A stretch of DNA of 64,000 nucleotides, from contig CP119753.1 in the NCBI GenBank assembly GCA_029319145.1, forward strand, positions 1,054,001 to 1,118,000, given 5' to 3'. This DNA comes from Microbacter sp. GSS18. GTDB lineage: Bacteria; Actinomycetota; Actinomycetes; Actinomycetales; Microbacteriaceae. A program made the position numbers and the translations under genes. Below the pieces are notes generated by a model. It was not told the DNA's origin. It ran no database searches and worked only from the letters and a program-made list of their open reading frames with translations. Within the stretch, counting starts at the first letter, position 1; each line of letters opens with the position of its first letter. Shown here in pieces: positions 46,053 through 57,055 of this stretch.

Positions 46053-49000
46053 GCGCGACGACATCAACAGCGTCCTCGTCATCGGCTCCGGGCCGATCGT
46101 CATCGGCCAGGCGTGCGAGTTCGACTACTCCGGCACCCAGGCCTGCCGCGTGCTGCGCGAGGAGGGCGTGCGCGTCATCCTCGTCAACTCGAACCCGGCG
46201 ACGATCATGACCGACCCCGACTTCGCCGACGCGACCTACATCGAGCCGATCACCCCCGAGGTGATCGAGACGATCATCGCCAAGGAGAAGCCCGACGCGA
46301 TCCTTCCGACCCTCGGCGGCCAGACGGCGCTCAACGCCGCGATGGCGCTGCACGACCGGGGCATCCTCGAGAAGTACGACGTCGAGCTGATCGGCGCGAA
46401 GGTCGACGCCATCCGCAAGGGCGAGGACCGTTGGATCTTCAAGGACCTCGTCCTCGAGGCGGGAGCCGACGTCGCGGCATCGGTCATCTGCCACTCGATG
46501 GAAGAGCTGCTCGCCGGGGCCGAGAAGCTCGGGTACCCGCTCGTGGTGCGCCCGAGCTTCACGATGGGCGGACTGGGCTCGGGCTTCGCCTACGATGAGG
46601 CGGACCTGCGCCGCATCGGCGGTGCCGGCCTGCACGACTCGCCCACGCACGAGGTGCTCCTCGAGGAGTCGATCCTCGGCTGGAAGGAGTACGAGCTCGA
46701 GCTCATGCGCGACACGTCCGACAACACGGTCGTGGTGTGCTCGATCGAGAACGTCGACCCCGTGGGCGTCCACACCGGCGACTCCATCACGGTCGCGCCG
46801 GCGCTGACGCTCACCGACCGCGAGTACCAGAAGCTGCGCGACATCGGCATCGACATCATCCGCGCCGTCGGCGTGGACACCGGCGGCTGCAACATCCAGT
46901 TCGCCGTCGACCCCGCCACCGGCCGCATCATCGTCATCGAGATGAACCCGCGCGTGTCGCGCTCGTCCGCCCTCGCGTCGAAGGCGACGGGCTTCCCGAT
47001 CGCGAAGCTCGCCGCCAAGCTCGCGATCGGGTACCGCCTCGACGAGGTCCCCAACGACATCACGCAGGCGACTCCGGCGAGCTTCGAGCCGACGCTCGAC
47101 TACGTCGTGGTGAAGGTGCCGCGGTTCAACTTCGAGAAGTTCCCCGCCGCCGACACGACGCTCACCACCACCATGAAGTCGGTGGGCGAGGCGATGGCGA
47201 TCGGCCGCAACTACGCCACGGCGCTGCAGAAGGCGCTGCGGTCGCTCGAGAAGCGGGGATCGAGCTTCCATTGGGGCGACGAGGACCGCTCGGTCGACGA
47301 GCTGCTCGAGATCGCGCGGACGCCGACCGACGGACGGATCGTCGTGCTGCAGCAGGCCATGCGCAAGGGCGCCACGATCGAGCAGGCGTTCGAGGCCACG
47401 AAGATCGACCCGTGGTTCCTCGACCAGATCGCGCTCATCAACGAGGTGGCCGAGTTCATCCGCACCGCCGGCGAGCTGTCCGCCGACGTCCTGCGCGTCG
47501 CGAAGGAGCACGGCTTCAGCGACGCCCAGATCGCCGAGCTCCGCGACGACACCGAGGCCGAGGTCCGCGGCGTCCGTCACGGACTGGGCGTGCGCCCCGT
47601 CTACAAGACGGTCGACACGTGTGCGGGGGAGTTCCCCGCGCTCACGCCGTACCACTACTCGAGCTACGACAGCGAGACCGAGGTGACGCCGTCCGACCGC
47701 ACCAAGGTCGTCATCATCGGCTCCGGCCCGAACCGCATCGGGCAGGGCGTCGAGTTCGACTACTCGTGCGTGCACGCGTCGTTCGCCCTGTCGGACGCCG
47801 GATTCGAGACCGTCATGGTCAACTGCAACCCCGAGACGGTCTCGACCGACTACGACACGTCCGACCGCCTGTACTTCGAGCCGCTGACCCTCGAGGACGT
47901 CCTCGAGGTGCTGCACGCCGAAGCGCAGTCCGGCACGATCCTCGGCGTCGTCTGCCAGCTCGGCGGTCAGACGCCGCTCGGGCTCGCCAAGGGAATCGAG
48001 GCCGCGGGGTACAACATCCTCGGCACCAAGCCCGCGGCGATCGACCTCGCCGAGGAGCGCGAGCTGTTCGCCCGCCTGCTCGACGATGCCGGCCTCGTCG
48101 CCCCGCGCAACGGCACGGCGATCGACGTCGAGGGCGCCGTGACCGTGGCCGAGGAGATCGGCTACCCGGTCCTGGTGCGTCCCAGCTTCGTCCTGGGCGG
48201 CCGCGGCATGGAGATCGTGTACTCGACCGAGGCGCTGCGCGACTACTTCGTACGGGTCGCCGGCGAGGCCATCATCGGACCCGGCCTGCCGCTGCTGGTC
48301 GACCGGTTCCTCGACGACGCGATCGAACTCGACGTGGACGCGCTCTACGACGGCGCGGAGCTGTACATCGGCGGCGTCATGGAGCACCTCGAGGAGGCCG
48401 GCATCCACTCCGGCGACTCGTCGTGCACGCTGCCGCCGGTCAGTCTCGGCCGCACCGACGTCGATCGCGTCCGAGAGGCCACGCGCGCCATCGCCGAGGG
48501 CGTGGGGGTGCGCGGCCTGCTGAACGTGCAGTTCGCGATCTCGGCCGGCGTGCTCTACGTCATCGAGGCGAACCCCCGAGCCAGCCGCACGGTGCCGTTC
48601 GTGTCGAAGGCACTCGGCATCCCGCTCGCCAAGGCCGCGAGCCGCATCATGGCCGGCGCGACCATCGCCGAGCTGAAGGCGGAGGGGCTGCTGCCCGAGG
48701 CGGACGGCTCGCGCGTGCCGCTGGACGCCCCCGTCGCCGTGAAGGAGGCCGTGCTGCCGTTCAAGCGGTTCCGCACCGCCGACGGCCAGACGGTCGACTC
48801 GGTGCTCGGACCCGAGATGCGCTCGACCGGCGAGGTCATGGGCATCGACCGCGACTTCCCGACGGCCTTCGCGAAGTCGCAGGATGCCGCGTACGGCGGC
48901 ATGCCCCAGTCGGGCACCGTCTTCATCTCCGTCGCGGACGCCGACAAGCGCGCCGTGATCCTGCCCGCGCACCGCCTGCGCGAGCTCGGGTTCGATCTGG

Positions 49001-49332
49001 TGGCGACCGAGGGCACGGCGGAGATCCTCGCCCGCAACGGCATCGACGTCACCGTCGTCAACAAGTACTCGGCGACGCAGGCGACGGGGGAGACGAACAT
49101 CGTCGATCTCATCAACGCCGGCGACATCGACATCATCGTGAACACGCCCTCCGGCGGGAGCGCGCGCGCGGACGGGTACGAGATCCGCGCCGCCGCCGTC
49201 GCCGGCGACAAGGCGCTGTTCACCACGATGGCGGTGCTCGGCGCCGCCGTCAGCGCGCTCCCGGTGCTGCAGAAGGGCTTCGAGGTGCGGAGCCTGCAGG
49301 AGTACGCCGCCGACCGGGCAGGCGACGCGTGA
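46045..49332 (+). CDS. carB: Carbamoyl-phosphate synthase large subunit
   Basis: 1095 residues, two homologous ATP-grasp halves: the first starts [20 protein letters not shown], the second [20 protein letters not shown] (about 553). The C-terminal MGS-like allosteric domain (about 930-1080, [34 protein letters not shown]) binds UMP or similar effectors. Complete; overlaps pyrF by GTGA. Confidence 0.98.
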   Translation: MPKRDDINSVLVIGSGPIVIGQACEFDYSGTQACRVLREEGVRVILVNSNPATIMTDPDFADATYIEPITPEVIETIIAKEKPDAILPTLGGQTALNAAMALHDRGILEKYDVELIGAKVDAIRKGEDRWIFKDLVLEAGADVAASVICHSMEELLAGAEKLGYPLVVRPSFTMGGLGSGFAYDEADLRRIGGAGLHDSPTHEVLLEESILGWKEYELELMRDTSDNTVVVCSIENVDPVGVHTGDSITVAPALTLTDREYQKLRDIGIDIIRAVGVDTGGCNIQFAVDPATGRIIVIEMNPRVSRSSALASKATGFPIAKLAAKLAIGYRLDEVPNDITQATPASFEPTLDYVVVKVPRFNFEKFPAADTTLTTTMKSVGEAMAIGRNYATALQKALRSLEKRGSSFHWGDEDRSVDELLEIARTPTDGRIVVLQQAMRKGATIEQAFEATKIDPWFLDQIALINEVAEFIRTAGELSADVLRVAKEHGFSDAQIAELRDDTEAEVRGVRHGLGVRPVYKTVDTCAGEFPALTPYHYSSYDSETEVTPSDRTKVVIIGSGPNRIGQGVEFDYSCVHASFALSDAGFETVMVNCNPETVSTDYDTSDRLYFEPLTLEDVLEVLHAEAQSGTILGVVCQLGGQTPLGLAKGIEAAGYNILGTKPAAIDLAEERELFARLLDDAGLVAPRNGTAIDVEGAVTVAEEIGYPVLVRPSFVLGGRGMEIVYSTEALRDYFVRVAGEAIIGPGLPLLVDRFLDDAIELDVDALYDGAELYIGGVMEHLEEAGIHSGDSSCTLPPVSLGRTDVDRVREATRAIAEGVGVRGLLNVQFAISAGVLYVIEANPRASRTVPFVSKALGIPLAKAASRIMAGATIAELKAEGLLPEADGSRVPLDAPVAVKEAVLPFKRFRTADGQTVDSVLGPEMRSTGEVMGIDRDFPTAFAKSQDAAYGGMPQSGTVFISVADADKRAVILPAHRLRELGFDLVATEGTAEILARNGIDVTVVNKYSATQATGETNIVDLINAGDIDIIVNTPSGGSARADGYEIRAAAVAGDKALFTTMAVLGAAVSALPVLQKGFEVRSLQEYAADRAGDA

Positions 49333-50189
49333 CGGGCTTCGGCGCGCGCCTGCGTGCGGCGCTGGACGCCCACGGTCCGCTGTGCGTCGGCATCGACCCC
49401 CATGAGCATCTGCTCGCAGGCTGGGGGCTCGAGCCCTCTGCGGCCGGCGTGCGCGAGTTCGGACTGCGAACCGTCGAGGCAGCGGCCGGCCGCGTCGGCG
49501 TCGTCAAGCCCCAGGTGTCGTTCTTCGAGCGCTGGGGCTCGGCCGGGTTCGCCGCCCTCGAGGACGTCCTCGCCTCCGCGCGGGGAGCCGGACTGATCGT
49601 GATCGCCGACGCCAAGCGCGGTGACATCGGCACGACGATGGACGGCTACGCCGCTGCGTGGCTGACCCCCGGCGCTCCGCTCGAAGCGGATGCGCTCACC
49701 GTCAGCCCGTACCTCGGACCGGAGTCGCTGCGCAGCACGCTCACGACGGCGATCCGCCACGACAAGGGCGTGTTCGTCCTCGCGGCGACGAGCAATCCCG
49801 AGGCGGCAGCGGTGCAGACGGCTCAGACCGTCGACGTCGCCGCCACGGACGGCCAGACCGTGGCCGAGCGCGTCGCCGCCGACATCCAGTGGGTCAACTC
49901 GTCGGCGGCCTTCGGAGGCGGGCTCGGGCCGGTCGGCCTCGTGGTGGGCGCCACCATCGACCGCCAGGCGTTCGGCCTGACCGACGACGTGCTCCGCGGC
50001 GCACCCATCCTCGCGCCCGGATTCGGCGCGCAGGGCGCCGCTCCCGCCGATCTGCCCCGGCTGTTCGGCGACGTGTCGTCGCATGTGATCGCCAGCGAGA
50101 GCCGCAGCGTGCTCGCCGCCGGCCCCGCCCTTCTGGCCGCGCGCATCGACGAGCGCGCGGCGATGTACCGTGAAGGTTCCCATGAGTGA
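49329..50189 (+). CDS. pyrF: Orotidine 5'-phosphate decarboxylase, type 2
   Basis: Final step to UMP; 286 residues, the longer type 2 family of actinobacteria. Signatures [29 protein letters not shown] and the catalytic [15 protein letters not shown]. Overlaps carB by four bases and the mIHF-Gmk gene by eight. pyrD and pyrE are not in the window. Confidence 0.96.
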   Translation: MTGFGARLRAALDAHGPLCVGIDPHEHLLAGWGLEPSAAGVREFGLRTVEAAAGRVGVVKPQVSFFERWGSAGFAALEDVLASARGAGLIVIADAKRGDIGTTMDGYAAAWLTPGAPLEADALTVSPYLGPESLRSTLTTAIRHDKGVFVLAATSNPEAAAVQTAQTVDVAATDGQTVAERVAADIQWVNSSAAFGGGLGPVGLVVGATIDRQAFGLTDDVLRGAPILAPGFGAQGAAPADLPRLFGDVSSHVIASESRSVLAAGPALLAARIDERAAMYREGSHE

Positions 50190-51105
50190 CTCCCGAACCC
50201 CTCCCGAGGTCGATCGCGCCTCGGCATCGCGTCGAGCCGTCGCCGCGCGCCGCGAGCGCGCCGCGCTGAAGAAGGACGTCGCGATGCGCGTCATCACGCC
50301 GCAGGAGCTGCTGCGACGCGCGACCGCGGAGCCCGCCGCCCCGGCGGGCGCGATGCGCATCACCGAATTCCTCACCAGCATCCCCGCGATCGGCGAGGGC
50401 AAGCGCGACCGCATCCTCGAGGAGCTGCGCATCTCGCCCGTCAAGCGCCTGGGCGGCCTCGGCTCCCGTCAGCGCATCGCGCTCGAGCGCTTCCTCGACG
50501 AGCGCTGGCCCGAGGCCGGGCCGCGCGCGGGACGCAGCCGGCTCGTCGTGCTGGCCGGGCCCACCGCCGTCGGCAAGGGCACCGTGGCCGCCTACATCAA
50601 GGAGCACCACCCCGAGATCAAGCTGTCGGTGTCGGCGACCACGCGCGCGCCCCGCCCCGGCGAGGTCGAGGGAGAGCACTACTACTTCGTCGACGACGCG
50701 GAGTTCGACCGTCTGATCGCGGGCGGCGAGCTGCTCGAGTGGGCGACGGTGCACAACGCCCACCGCTACGGCACGCCGCGCCGGCCGATCGAGGAGGCTC
50801 TCGCGGATGGGCGCACCGTGCTGCTGGAGATCGACCTGCAGGGCGCACGCCAGGTGCGCGCCGCCGAGCCGTCGGCCACATTGGTGTTCCTGCTGCCGCC
50901 GAGCTGGGACGAGCTGGTCCAGCGCCTGGTCGGGCGCGGCACCGAGGAGGCCGAGGAACGGGCCCGGCGCCTGCGCACCGCGAAGGTCGAATTGGCCGCC
51001 CAGAGCGAGTTCGACTACCGCGTCGTGAACGAGAACGTCGCCTCGGCGGCCGAAGAGGTCGTAGAATTGGTGCAGGCGCCCGCGCGTCCGCTTTCGCGCG
51101 TCTGA
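50182..51105 (+). CDS. gmk: mIHF-guanylate kinase fusion
   Basis: 307 residues joining two modules. Residues about 8-105 match actinobacterial integration host factor ([18 protein letters not shown], then [19 protein letters not shown], then [20 protein letters not shown]), a nucleoid protein usually encoded by a separate gene just upstream of gmk. Residues about 115-305 are guanylate kinase: P-loop [31 protein letters not shown] for GMP binding, and the lid [20 protein letters not shown] 50182 has GAAGG upstream. Gmk makes GDP from GMP; the DNA-binding part could anchor it to the nucleoid. A stop between the modules is absent. Confidence 0.93.
   Translation: MSDSRTPPEVDRASASRRAVAARRERAALKKDVAMRVITPQELLRRATAEPAAPAGAMRITEFLTSIPAIGEGKRDRILEELRISPVKRLGGLGSRQRIALERFLDERWPEAGPRAGRSRLVVLAGPTAVGKGTVAAYIKEHHPEIKLSVSATTRAPRPGEVEGEHYYFVDDAEFDRLIAGGELLEWATVHNAHRYGTPRRPIEEALADGRTVLLEIDLQGARQVRAAEPSATLVFLLPPSWDELVQRLVGRGTEEAEERARRLRTAKVELAAQSEFDYRVVNENVASAAEEVVELVQAPARPLSRV
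51062..51067 (+). promoter_or_regulatory. Candidate rpoZ -10 box inside gmk
   Basis: TAGAAT within the 3' end of gmk; a start near 51074 would leave a leader of about 98 nt before rpoZ. Confidence 0.4.
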
Positions 51106-51171
51106 ATCACGCCGCCGCCGTCCCACCGACACCCGCCCTCTGCGCGGGCGTCATGACCAGGAGGTTTCGCC

Positions 51172-51426
51172 ATGGCCGGAACGAACCAGGGGATCATCGA
51201 GCCCCCCATCGACAGCCTGCTCGAGAAGGTCGACTCGAAGTACCAGCTCGTCATCTACGCGGCCAAGCGCGCGCGCCAGATCAACGACTACTACTCCGAC
51301 CTGCACGAGGGGAACCTGTTCGACAACGTCGGTCCGCTCGTGGACTCGACCGTCGAGGACAAGCCCCTCACGATCGCGATGCACGAGATCCACGAGGACA
51401 AGCTGCGCCTGCGCAGCGCCGAGTGA
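51172..51426 (+). CDS. rpoZ: RNA polymerase omega subunit
   Basis: 84 residues, helps assemble beta'. Contains the conserved [30 protein letters not shown] segment (MIDPPLDELL type) and ends [14 protein letters not shown]. AGGAGG 8 nt before the ATG. Follows gmk as in most actinobacteria. Confidence 0.96.
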   Translation: MAGTNQGIIEPPIDSLLEKVDSKYQLVIYAAKRARQINDYYSDLHEGNLFDNVGPLVDSTVEDKPLTIAMHEIHEDKLRLRSAE

Positions 51427-51540
51427 TCCCGCACGCCGCCGGATCCGTGGCGCCGTGAGGCGCGCGGTCCCGGCGGTGTCGCATGTCACGGGCATACTGG
51501 TGCCCGCCCGAAACCGCTTCGCCTCGCCCTGGGAGACTCG

Positions 51541-52734
51541 ATGACCGCGCTGCGCCTGTTCACTTCGGAGTCCGTCACCGAAGGCCACCCCGACAAGATC
51601 TGCGACCAGATCTCCGACAGCATCCTCGATGCGCTGCTGGCCGTGGACCCGAACAGTCGCGTCGCCGTCGAGACGCTCGTCACCACGGGCCTCGTGCACG
51701 TCGCGGGCGAAGTGCGCACCGAGGGCTACGTCGACATCCCGGGCACCGTGCGCCGCGTCGTCAACGAGATCGGCTACACCTCCAGCGAGCAGGGCTTCGA
51801 CGGCGATTCGTGCGGCGTCAGCGTCTCGATCGGCGAGCAGTCCAGCGACATCGCCGACGGGGTGGAGACCTCGCGCGAGGTGCGCGAGGGGGGTTCGACC
51901 GATCCGATCGACCGACTCGGCGCGGGCGATCAGGGCATCATGTTCGGCTACGCCACGAACGAGACGCCGCAGCTCATGCCGATCGCGATCTGGACGGCCC
52001 ACCGCATCGCCGAGCGCCTCGCGCACGCCCGCCGCACCGACGCGCTGCCGTTCCTGCGACCGGACGGCAAGACGCAGGTCACCGTCGGCTACGAGGGCTC
52101 CGTGCCCCGCACGATCGAGACGGTCGTGCTCTCGACCCAGCACAACCCGGGAATCACCCACGCGGCACTCAAGGCCGCCGTCGTCGCCGAGGTGATCGAG
52201 CCGGTGCTCGCCGAGACCGGCCTGGACCACGCCGGATTCGACGCCATCGTGAACCCGGCCGGCGAGTTCATCATCGGCGGACCCAAGGGCGACGCCGGGC
52301 TGACCGGCCGGAAGATCATCATCGACACCTACGGCGGAGCGGCGCGCCACGGCGGCGGGGCGTTCAGCGGCAAGGACCCCTCCAAGGTCGACCGCTCCGG
52401 CGCGTACGCCATGCGATGGGTCGCCAAGAACGCCGTCGCCGCCGGCCTCGCCGACCGGCTGGAGCTGCAGGTGGCATACGCCATCGGGCAGGCCCACCCC
52501 GTCGGGCTCTACGTCGAGACGTTCGGCACCGGTCACGTGTCGGACGACGTGATCACCGGAGCCATCCGCGACGTCTTCGACCTGCGCCCGCGCGCCATCA
52601 TCGACCAGCTCGACCTGCTGCGCCCCATCTACCGCCAGACGGCAGCGTACGGCCACTTCGGGCGCGAGCTGCCCGACTTCACGTGGGAGCGCACCGACCG
52701 CGTCGAGGACCTGCGCGCCGCCGCCGGGCTCTGA
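51541..52734 (+). CDS. metK: S-adenosylmethionine synthase
   Basis: Makes SAM from Met and ATP; 397 residues. [27 protein letters not shown] and [19 protein letters not shown] are intact. The leader is short: a CATACT box at about 51492-51497 leaves about 40 nt, with GGGAGA as ribosome site, so there is no room for a SAM riboswitch. One base separates its stop from the priA start. Confidence 0.97.
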   Translation: MTALRLFTSESVTEGHPDKICDQISDSILDALLAVDPNSRVAVETLVTTGLVHVAGEVRTEGYVDIPGTVRRVVNEIGYTSSEQGFDGDSCGVSVSIGEQSSDIADGVETSREVREGGSTDPIDRLGAGDQGIMFGYATNETPQLMPIAIWTAHRIAERLAHARRTDALPFLRPDGKTQVTVGYEGSVPRTIETVVLSTQHNPGITHAALKAAVVAEVIEPVLAETGLDHAGFDAIVNPAGEFIIGGPKGDAGLTGRKIIIDTYGGAARHGGGAFSGKDPSKVDRSGAYAMRWVAKNAVAAGLADRLELQVAYAIGQAHPVGLYVETFGTGHVSDDVITGAIRDVFDLRPRAIIDQLDLLRPIYRQTAAYGHFGRELPDFTWERTDRVEDLRAAAGL

Positions 52735-52735
52735 C

Positions 52736-54721
52736 GTGCCCGCGCGGCGCGTCGCGCGGGTGCTCATCGATTCCCCGCTTCCGCAGCTCGATCGCCTCTT
52801 CGACTACGCCGTCCCCGACGAGCTGCGGGATTCGGCGGCCGCCGGAGTGCGTGTGAAGGTGCCGTTGCGCTCGGCCGGTCGCGTCGTCGAGGGCTGGATC
52901 GTCGAGACGGCGGAAGAGGAGCCTGTTCCGCGACCGCTGTCGGATCTCGAGGCGGTCGTGTCGTCGGTTCCCGTGCTTCCCGCCAGGCTCCACGACCTCG
53001 CGCGTCGCGTGGCAGACCGCGCCGCCGGATCGGCCTGCGACATCCTGCGCCTGGCGATCCCCAAGCGCATGGTCCGGGCCGAGAAGGCGTGGCTGGCGGC
53101 AGGACCGCCCGACGCCCCTCGGGTGGAGGAGGCGACGGCGATGTGGGCGCGCGGCGCCCTGGCGGACTTCCCGGGTCTGGCCGAAGCGCTCGAGGACGGC
53201 GGTCGGATCGCGCTCGACGCTCCGCCGCGTCCGGCGCGCACGCCCGACGGCGTCGACGTGGGCGGCTGGGCGGAGCTGCTGGCCGCGGCCGCCGTCGACA
53301 CGCTCGCCCGCGGACGCAGCGCGGTCGTCGCCGTGCCGGATCATCGCGACCTGGCCCAGCTGGAGGCGGCGCTGACCGTGCGCGCGCCGGCCGGGTCGGT
53401 GATCCGCGACGACGCCGCCCAGAGCGGTCCGGCCCGCTACGCGGCCTATCTGCGCATCCTCGCCGAGCAGCCGTGCATCGTCATCGGGAACCGCTCCACG
53501 GTCTACGCGCCGGCCCATGACTGCGGGCTCGTGGCGATATGGGACGACGGGGACGGACTCCTGGCCGAGCCGCTCAGCCCCGGGGTGCACGCCAGAGACG
53601 CCGCCCTCGTCCGCCAGGGCGTCGAAGGCTCGGCCCTGCTGCTCATGGGGCATACGCGCACGACGGACGTGCAGCGGCTCGTCTCGATCGGCTGGGTCGC
53701 CGAGCTCCACGCCGCCCGGCGCCACACGCCGCGCATCGTCCTCAGCGCGACGCACGAAGGCGAGACGCGCGCCGTGCGCATCCCCTCGAGCGCCTTCGCC
53801 GCTGCCCGCGAAGCCCTCGCATCCGGTCCCGTACTCGTGCAGGTGGCCCGGCCGGGCTACGCGCCCGTCCTGGTGTGCGCGGAGTGCCGGCGCCCGACGC
53901 GCTGCACCCACTGCGCCGGCCCGCTCCACGCGGCGCGGCAGGGGGCCGTTCCCACGTGCGCCTGGTGCGGGCGCGAAGCCGGTGGATGGGCCTGTCCCCA
54001 CTGCTCCTCCACGCGGGTGCGGATGGCATCGTCGGGGAGCGAGCGGACGGCGGACGAACTCGGGCGGGCGTTCCCCGACACCCGTGTCATCGTCGCCGAC
54101 GGCGAGCACCCCGTCTCCCACGTCGACGAGCGTCCCGCTCTGGTCGTCGCCACCCGAGGGGCCGAGCCGATCGCAGCGGGCGGGTACCGCGCCGTGGTCC
54201 TGCTGGACGGCGAGCGGATGCTGCTGGCCGAGGACCTCCGCATCGGCGAGTCGTGCCTGCGCTGGTGGTCGAACGCCGCCGCGCTGGCGGCACCCGGTGC
54301 GCCCGTTCACCTGGTCGGGGTGACCGGGGCGGTGGCCCGGGCGCTCGCGACCTGGACGCAGCCGGCCTACGCCGCCGCCGAGCTCGCCGACCGCGCGGAG
54401 CTGCGGATGCCCCCCGCGGTGCGCGTCGCCGCGATCGAGGGCCCCTCACGCCTCGTCGACGAGGTGCTGCGCACGGTGCGCGCCGAGGTCCCTCAGCTCG
54501 ACGCCGCCGCCGTGCTCGGCCCGGTGCCCGCAGCCGACGAGGCGGTGCGCGCACTGCTGCGGTTCGACTACTCGTCGGGGGCACGTGTGACGTCGACCCT
54601 GCGCGCCTCGGTCGTCCAGTCCGCCCTGTCATCGCGCCGCGGCTCTGGTCGCCCCGGCGTGCGGAATCCACCCCGGAATACACTCAGAGTGCGGGTCGAC
54701 CTGCCCGACCTCGACGTGTGA
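52736..54721 (+). CDS. priA: PriA-like primosomal protein N', helicase motifs degenerate
   Basis: 661 residues, homologous to replication-restart PriA by its N-terminal 3'-DNA-binding domain (VLIDSPLPQLDRLFDYAVPDELR) and the zinc cluster (about 380-422: CAEC, CTHC, CAWC, CPHC). The Walker A loop (GVTGSGKT in active PriA) is missing, and the DEEH box is replaced by WDDGDG. ATP-driven unwinding is therefore unlikely; it may still recognise forks and load primosome parts. Degenerate PriA is known in other actinobacteria. GTG 52736 lies 1 nt after the metK stop. Confidence 0.9.
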   Translation: MPARRVARVLIDSPLPQLDRLFDYAVPDELRDSAAAGVRVKVPLRSAGRVVEGWIVETAEEEPVPRPLSDLEAVVSSVPVLPARLHDLARRVADRAAGSACDILRLAIPKRMVRAEKAWLAAGPPDAPRVEEATAMWARGALADFPGLAEALEDGGRIALDAPPRPARTPDGVDVGGWAELLAAAAVDTLARGRSAVVAVPDHRDLAQLEAALTVRAPAGSVIRDDAAQSGPARYAAYLRILAEQPCIVIGNRSTVYAPAHDCGLVAIWDDGDGLLAEPLSPGVHARDAALVRQGVEGSALLLMGHTRTTDVQRLVSIGWVAELHAARRHTPRIVLSATHEGETRAVRIPSSAFAAAREALASGPVLVQVARPGYAPVLVCAECRRPTRCTHCAGPLHAARQGAVPTCAWCGREAGGWACPHCSSTRVRMASSGSERTADELGRAFPDTRVIVADGEHPVSHVDERPALVVATRGAEPIAAGGYRAVVLLDGERMLLAEDLRIGESCLRWWSNAAALAAPGAPVHLVGVTGAVARALATWTQPAYAAAELADRAELRMPPAVRVAAIEGPSRLVDEVLRTVRAEVPQLDAAAVLGPVPAADEAVRALLRFDYSSGARVTSTLRASVVQSALSSRRGSGRPGVRNPPRNTLRVRVDLPDLDV

Positions 54722-54729
54722 GGAGCCCC

Positions 54730-55653
54730 ATGCGACTCGTGTTCGCGGGGACGCCCGAAGCGGCCGTCCCCTCCCTGCGACTGCTCGCGGCCTCGACCCA
54801 CGAGGTCGTCGCCGTGGTCACGCGCACCGATGCCCCCCTCGGCCGCAAGCGCGTGCTCACGCCGTCGCCGGTGGCCGCGGCGGCGGACGACCTCGGACTG
54901 GCGGTCATCAAGACCGACCGGCTGGACGCGGACGCGACCGCCCGCATCCTCGGGCGCGATCCCGACCTGGGGGTCATCGTCGCCTACGGCGGACTCGTCC
55001 GCGAGCCGCTGCTGTCGGCCCCCGCCCACGGCTGGATCAACCTGCATTTCTCGCTCCTGCCGCGGTGGCGCGGGGCCGCCCCCGTGCAGCGCGCGCTCAT
55101 CGCCGGCGACGATCGGACGGGTTCGACGGTCTTCCAGCTCGTGCCGGACCTGGATGCCGGCGACGTCTTCGCCGAGGACGCGCTGCCGATGCCTCCGGGC
55201 GCGACCGCCGGCGGGCTGCTCGAGCAGCTCGCGCAGACAGGCGCCGATCAGCTCGCCGGCGTCGTCGACGCCATCGCCGAGGGCACCGCGGTCGCCGTGC
55301 CGCAGACGGGGGAGCCGAGCTACGCGCCGAAGCTGACGCTCGAGGACGGGCGCATCCGCTGGACGGACCCGCGCGAGGCCGTCCTCGCCCGCATCCGCGG
55401 CGTCACACCCGAGCCCGGGGCCCACACGACCGTCGCCGGCGCGCGGCTGAAGATCCAGGCGGCGGCCGCCGCGGCCGACGACGCGCCGCGCCTCGAGCCC
55501 GGGCACTTGGCCCTGCACGGTCGCGACGTCGTGGTCGGCACGGGCACCGACGCCGTGCGGCTCGACACCGTCCAGCCGGCGGGCAAGGGCGCCATGCGCG
55601 CCGCCGACTGGTGGCGGGGCCTGCGCGAGACCGATGCGGTGGCGGGACGGTGA
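54730..55653 (+). CDS. fmt: Methionyl-tRNA formyltransferase
   Basis: Formylates initiator Met-tRNA with 10-formyl-THF; 307 residues. MRLVFAGTPEAAVPSL at the start, NLHFSLLPRWRGAAPVQRAL (Asn-His of the active site) and LVPDLDAGDVF follow; the C-terminal tRNA-binding domain ends near LDTVQPAGKGAM. GAGGAG precedes the ATG, 8 bases after priA. Its stop overlaps the rsmB GTG. Confidence 0.97.
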   Translation: MRLVFAGTPEAAVPSLRLLAASTHEVVAVVTRTDAPLGRKRVLTPSPVAAAADDLGLAVIKTDRLDADATARILGRDPDLGVIVAYGGLVREPLLSAPAHGWINLHFSLLPRWRGAAPVQRALIAGDDRTGSTVFQLVPDLDAGDVFAEDALPMPPGATAGGLLEQLAQTGADQLAGVVDAIAEGTAVAVPQTGEPSYAPKLTLEDGRIRWTDPREAVLARIRGVTPEPGAHTTVAGARLKIQAAAAAADDAPRLEPGHLALHGRDVVVGTGTDAVRLDTVQPAGKGAMRAADWWRGLRETDAVAGR

Positions 55654-57020
55654 GCCGCGTCACGCCGGCCCGGCAGGTCGCCTTCGACGTCCTGCGCGCG
55701 GTGCACGAATCCGATGCCTACGCGAATCTGCTCATGCCCAAGGCGATCGAGCGCGCTCAGCTCGGCAGCGCAGATGCGGCACTGGCCACCGAGCTCGCGT
55801 ACGGCACACTCCGTCGCCAGGGCACCTACGACGCGGTCATCGAGATCGCCGCCGACCGCACCGTGCACCGCATCGACCCGGGCGTGCTCGACGCCCTGCG
55901 GCTGGGCGTGCATCAGCTCTTGTCGACGCGCGTGGCCAGCCACGCGGCGGTGAACGAGTCCGTCGAACTGGCGCGATCGGTGGGCGGGCGCGGCCCGGCG
56001 GGATTCGCCAACGCCGTTCTGCGACGGGTGTCACGAGACGTTCCGGGGGAGTGGATGACCCGCGTGGCCGAGTCCGCGCGCTCGAACGACGAGCGCCTCG
56101 GCCTCATCCACTCCCACCCGGTGTGGGTCGTCAGGGCCATGCGCCGCGCCCTCGCCGCCGAGGGCCGCGCCGACGAGCTCGAGGAGCTCCTGAGCGCCGA
56201 CAACGCCTCACCGCGCGTCACGCTCGCCGCGCTCCCCGGCCTGGCCGACGTCCCGGCGGACGCCGCGCACACCTCCTACTCGCCGTTCGGCTTCCGCCTC
56301 GACGGCGGCGACCCCGACCGCATCGTGACCGAATCCGGCGGACGCGTCCGCGTGCAGGACGAGGGGTCCCAGCTGGCCGCGCTCGCGCTCACCCGGCACG
56401 CGCCGGTGCGGGAGGGGGAGCGCTGGCTCGACCTGTGTGCAGGCCCCGGCGGCAAGACCGCGGTCCTCGCCGCCGAGGCGCTGGCCCACGGCGCGCACCT
56501 CGAGGCCAACGAGATCTCCCCTGCCCGCGCCGGTCTGGTCCGGCGCGCGGTCGCCGGGGTCCCGTCGGACGTCCCCGTCAGCGAGGAGGACGGACGCGCG
56601 CGCGCCGCCGAGAGCGCCGGCCGGTACGACCGCATCCTCGTCGATGCGCCCTGCACCGGGCTGGGCGCCCTGCGCCGCCGCCCCGAGGCCCGCTGGCGCA
56701 AGTCGCCCGCAGACATCCCGGAGCTGACGTCGCTGCAGACCGGGCTGCTGAGCTCGGCGCTCGGCGCCCTCAAGCCCGGCGGCGTCGTGGCGTACGTCAC
56801 GTGCTCGCCGCATCTGGCCGAGACCGCCGGCGTGGTCGCCGAGGTCAAGCGCGAGTGGGGAGAGGCGATCGAGGAGCTGTCCGCGCGCGACGCGGTCACC
56901 GCGGTGAGCCAGGTCGATCCGCAGCTGGCCGCGCAGTCCGACGGCTCCGGACGCGCACAGCTGTGGCCGCACCGCCACGGCACCGACGCCATGTCGATCT
57001 CGCTGCTGCGCCGCGTGTAG
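55650..57020 (+). CDS. rsmB: 16S rRNA (cytosine-967-C5)-methyltransferase RsmB
   Basis: 456 residues. N-terminal NusB-like RNA-binding domain (about 1-140; ALATELAYGTLRRQGTYD), then a Rossmann methyltransferase with DLCAGPGGKTAVLAAEA for SAM, catalytic Cys region VDAPCTGLGALRRRPEARW and the second Cys in VTCSPHLAET. GTG 55650 overlaps the fmt TGA. The fmt-rsmB pair is conserved widely. Confidence 0.95.
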   Translation: MSRVTPARQVAFDVLRAVHESDAYANLLMPKAIERAQLGSADAALATELAYGTLRRQGTYDAVIEIAADRTVHRIDPGVLDALRLGVHQLLSTRVASHAAVNESVELARSVGGRGPAGFANAVLRRVSRDVPGEWMTRVAESARSNDERLGLIHSHPVWVVRAMRRALAAEGRADELEELLSADNASPRVTLAALPGLADVPADAAHTSYSPFGFRLDGGDPDRIVTESGGRVRVQDEGSQLAALALTRHAPVREGERWLDLCAGPGGKTAVLAAEALAHGAHLEANEISPARAGLVRRAVAGVPSDVPVSEEDGRARAAESAGRYDRILVDAPCTGLGALRRRPEARWRKSPADIPELTSLQTGLLSSALGALKPGGVVAYVTCSPHLAETAGVVAEVKREWGEAIEELSARDAVTAVSQVDPQLAAQSDGSGRAQLWPHRHGTDAMSISLLRRV

Positions 57021-57043
57021 CCGGGTGCCGGCGGGGCGACCGC

Positions 57044-57049
57044 CATAAT
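57044..57049 (+). promoter_or_regulatory. -10 box for leaderless rpe
   Basis: CATAAT with 6 nt to the GTG at 57056, so transcription should begin at the start codon. Confidence 0.5.
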
Positions 57050-57055
57050 GGGGAC

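Noticed and set aside
46737..49328. Long + frame within carB in another phase
   Set aside because: Low-complexity Arg-rich translation and full overlap with carB, which is intact; only the end of this frame, from 49329, is pyrF.
50170..50181. GTG 50170 as the start of mIHF-Gmk
   Set aside because: It would place the GAAGG ribosome site inside the coding sequence; ATG 50182 is spaced correctly from it.
51427..51540. SAM riboswitch before metK
   Set aside because: The interval is too short once the promoter is placed, and no known SAM aptamer elements were recognised.
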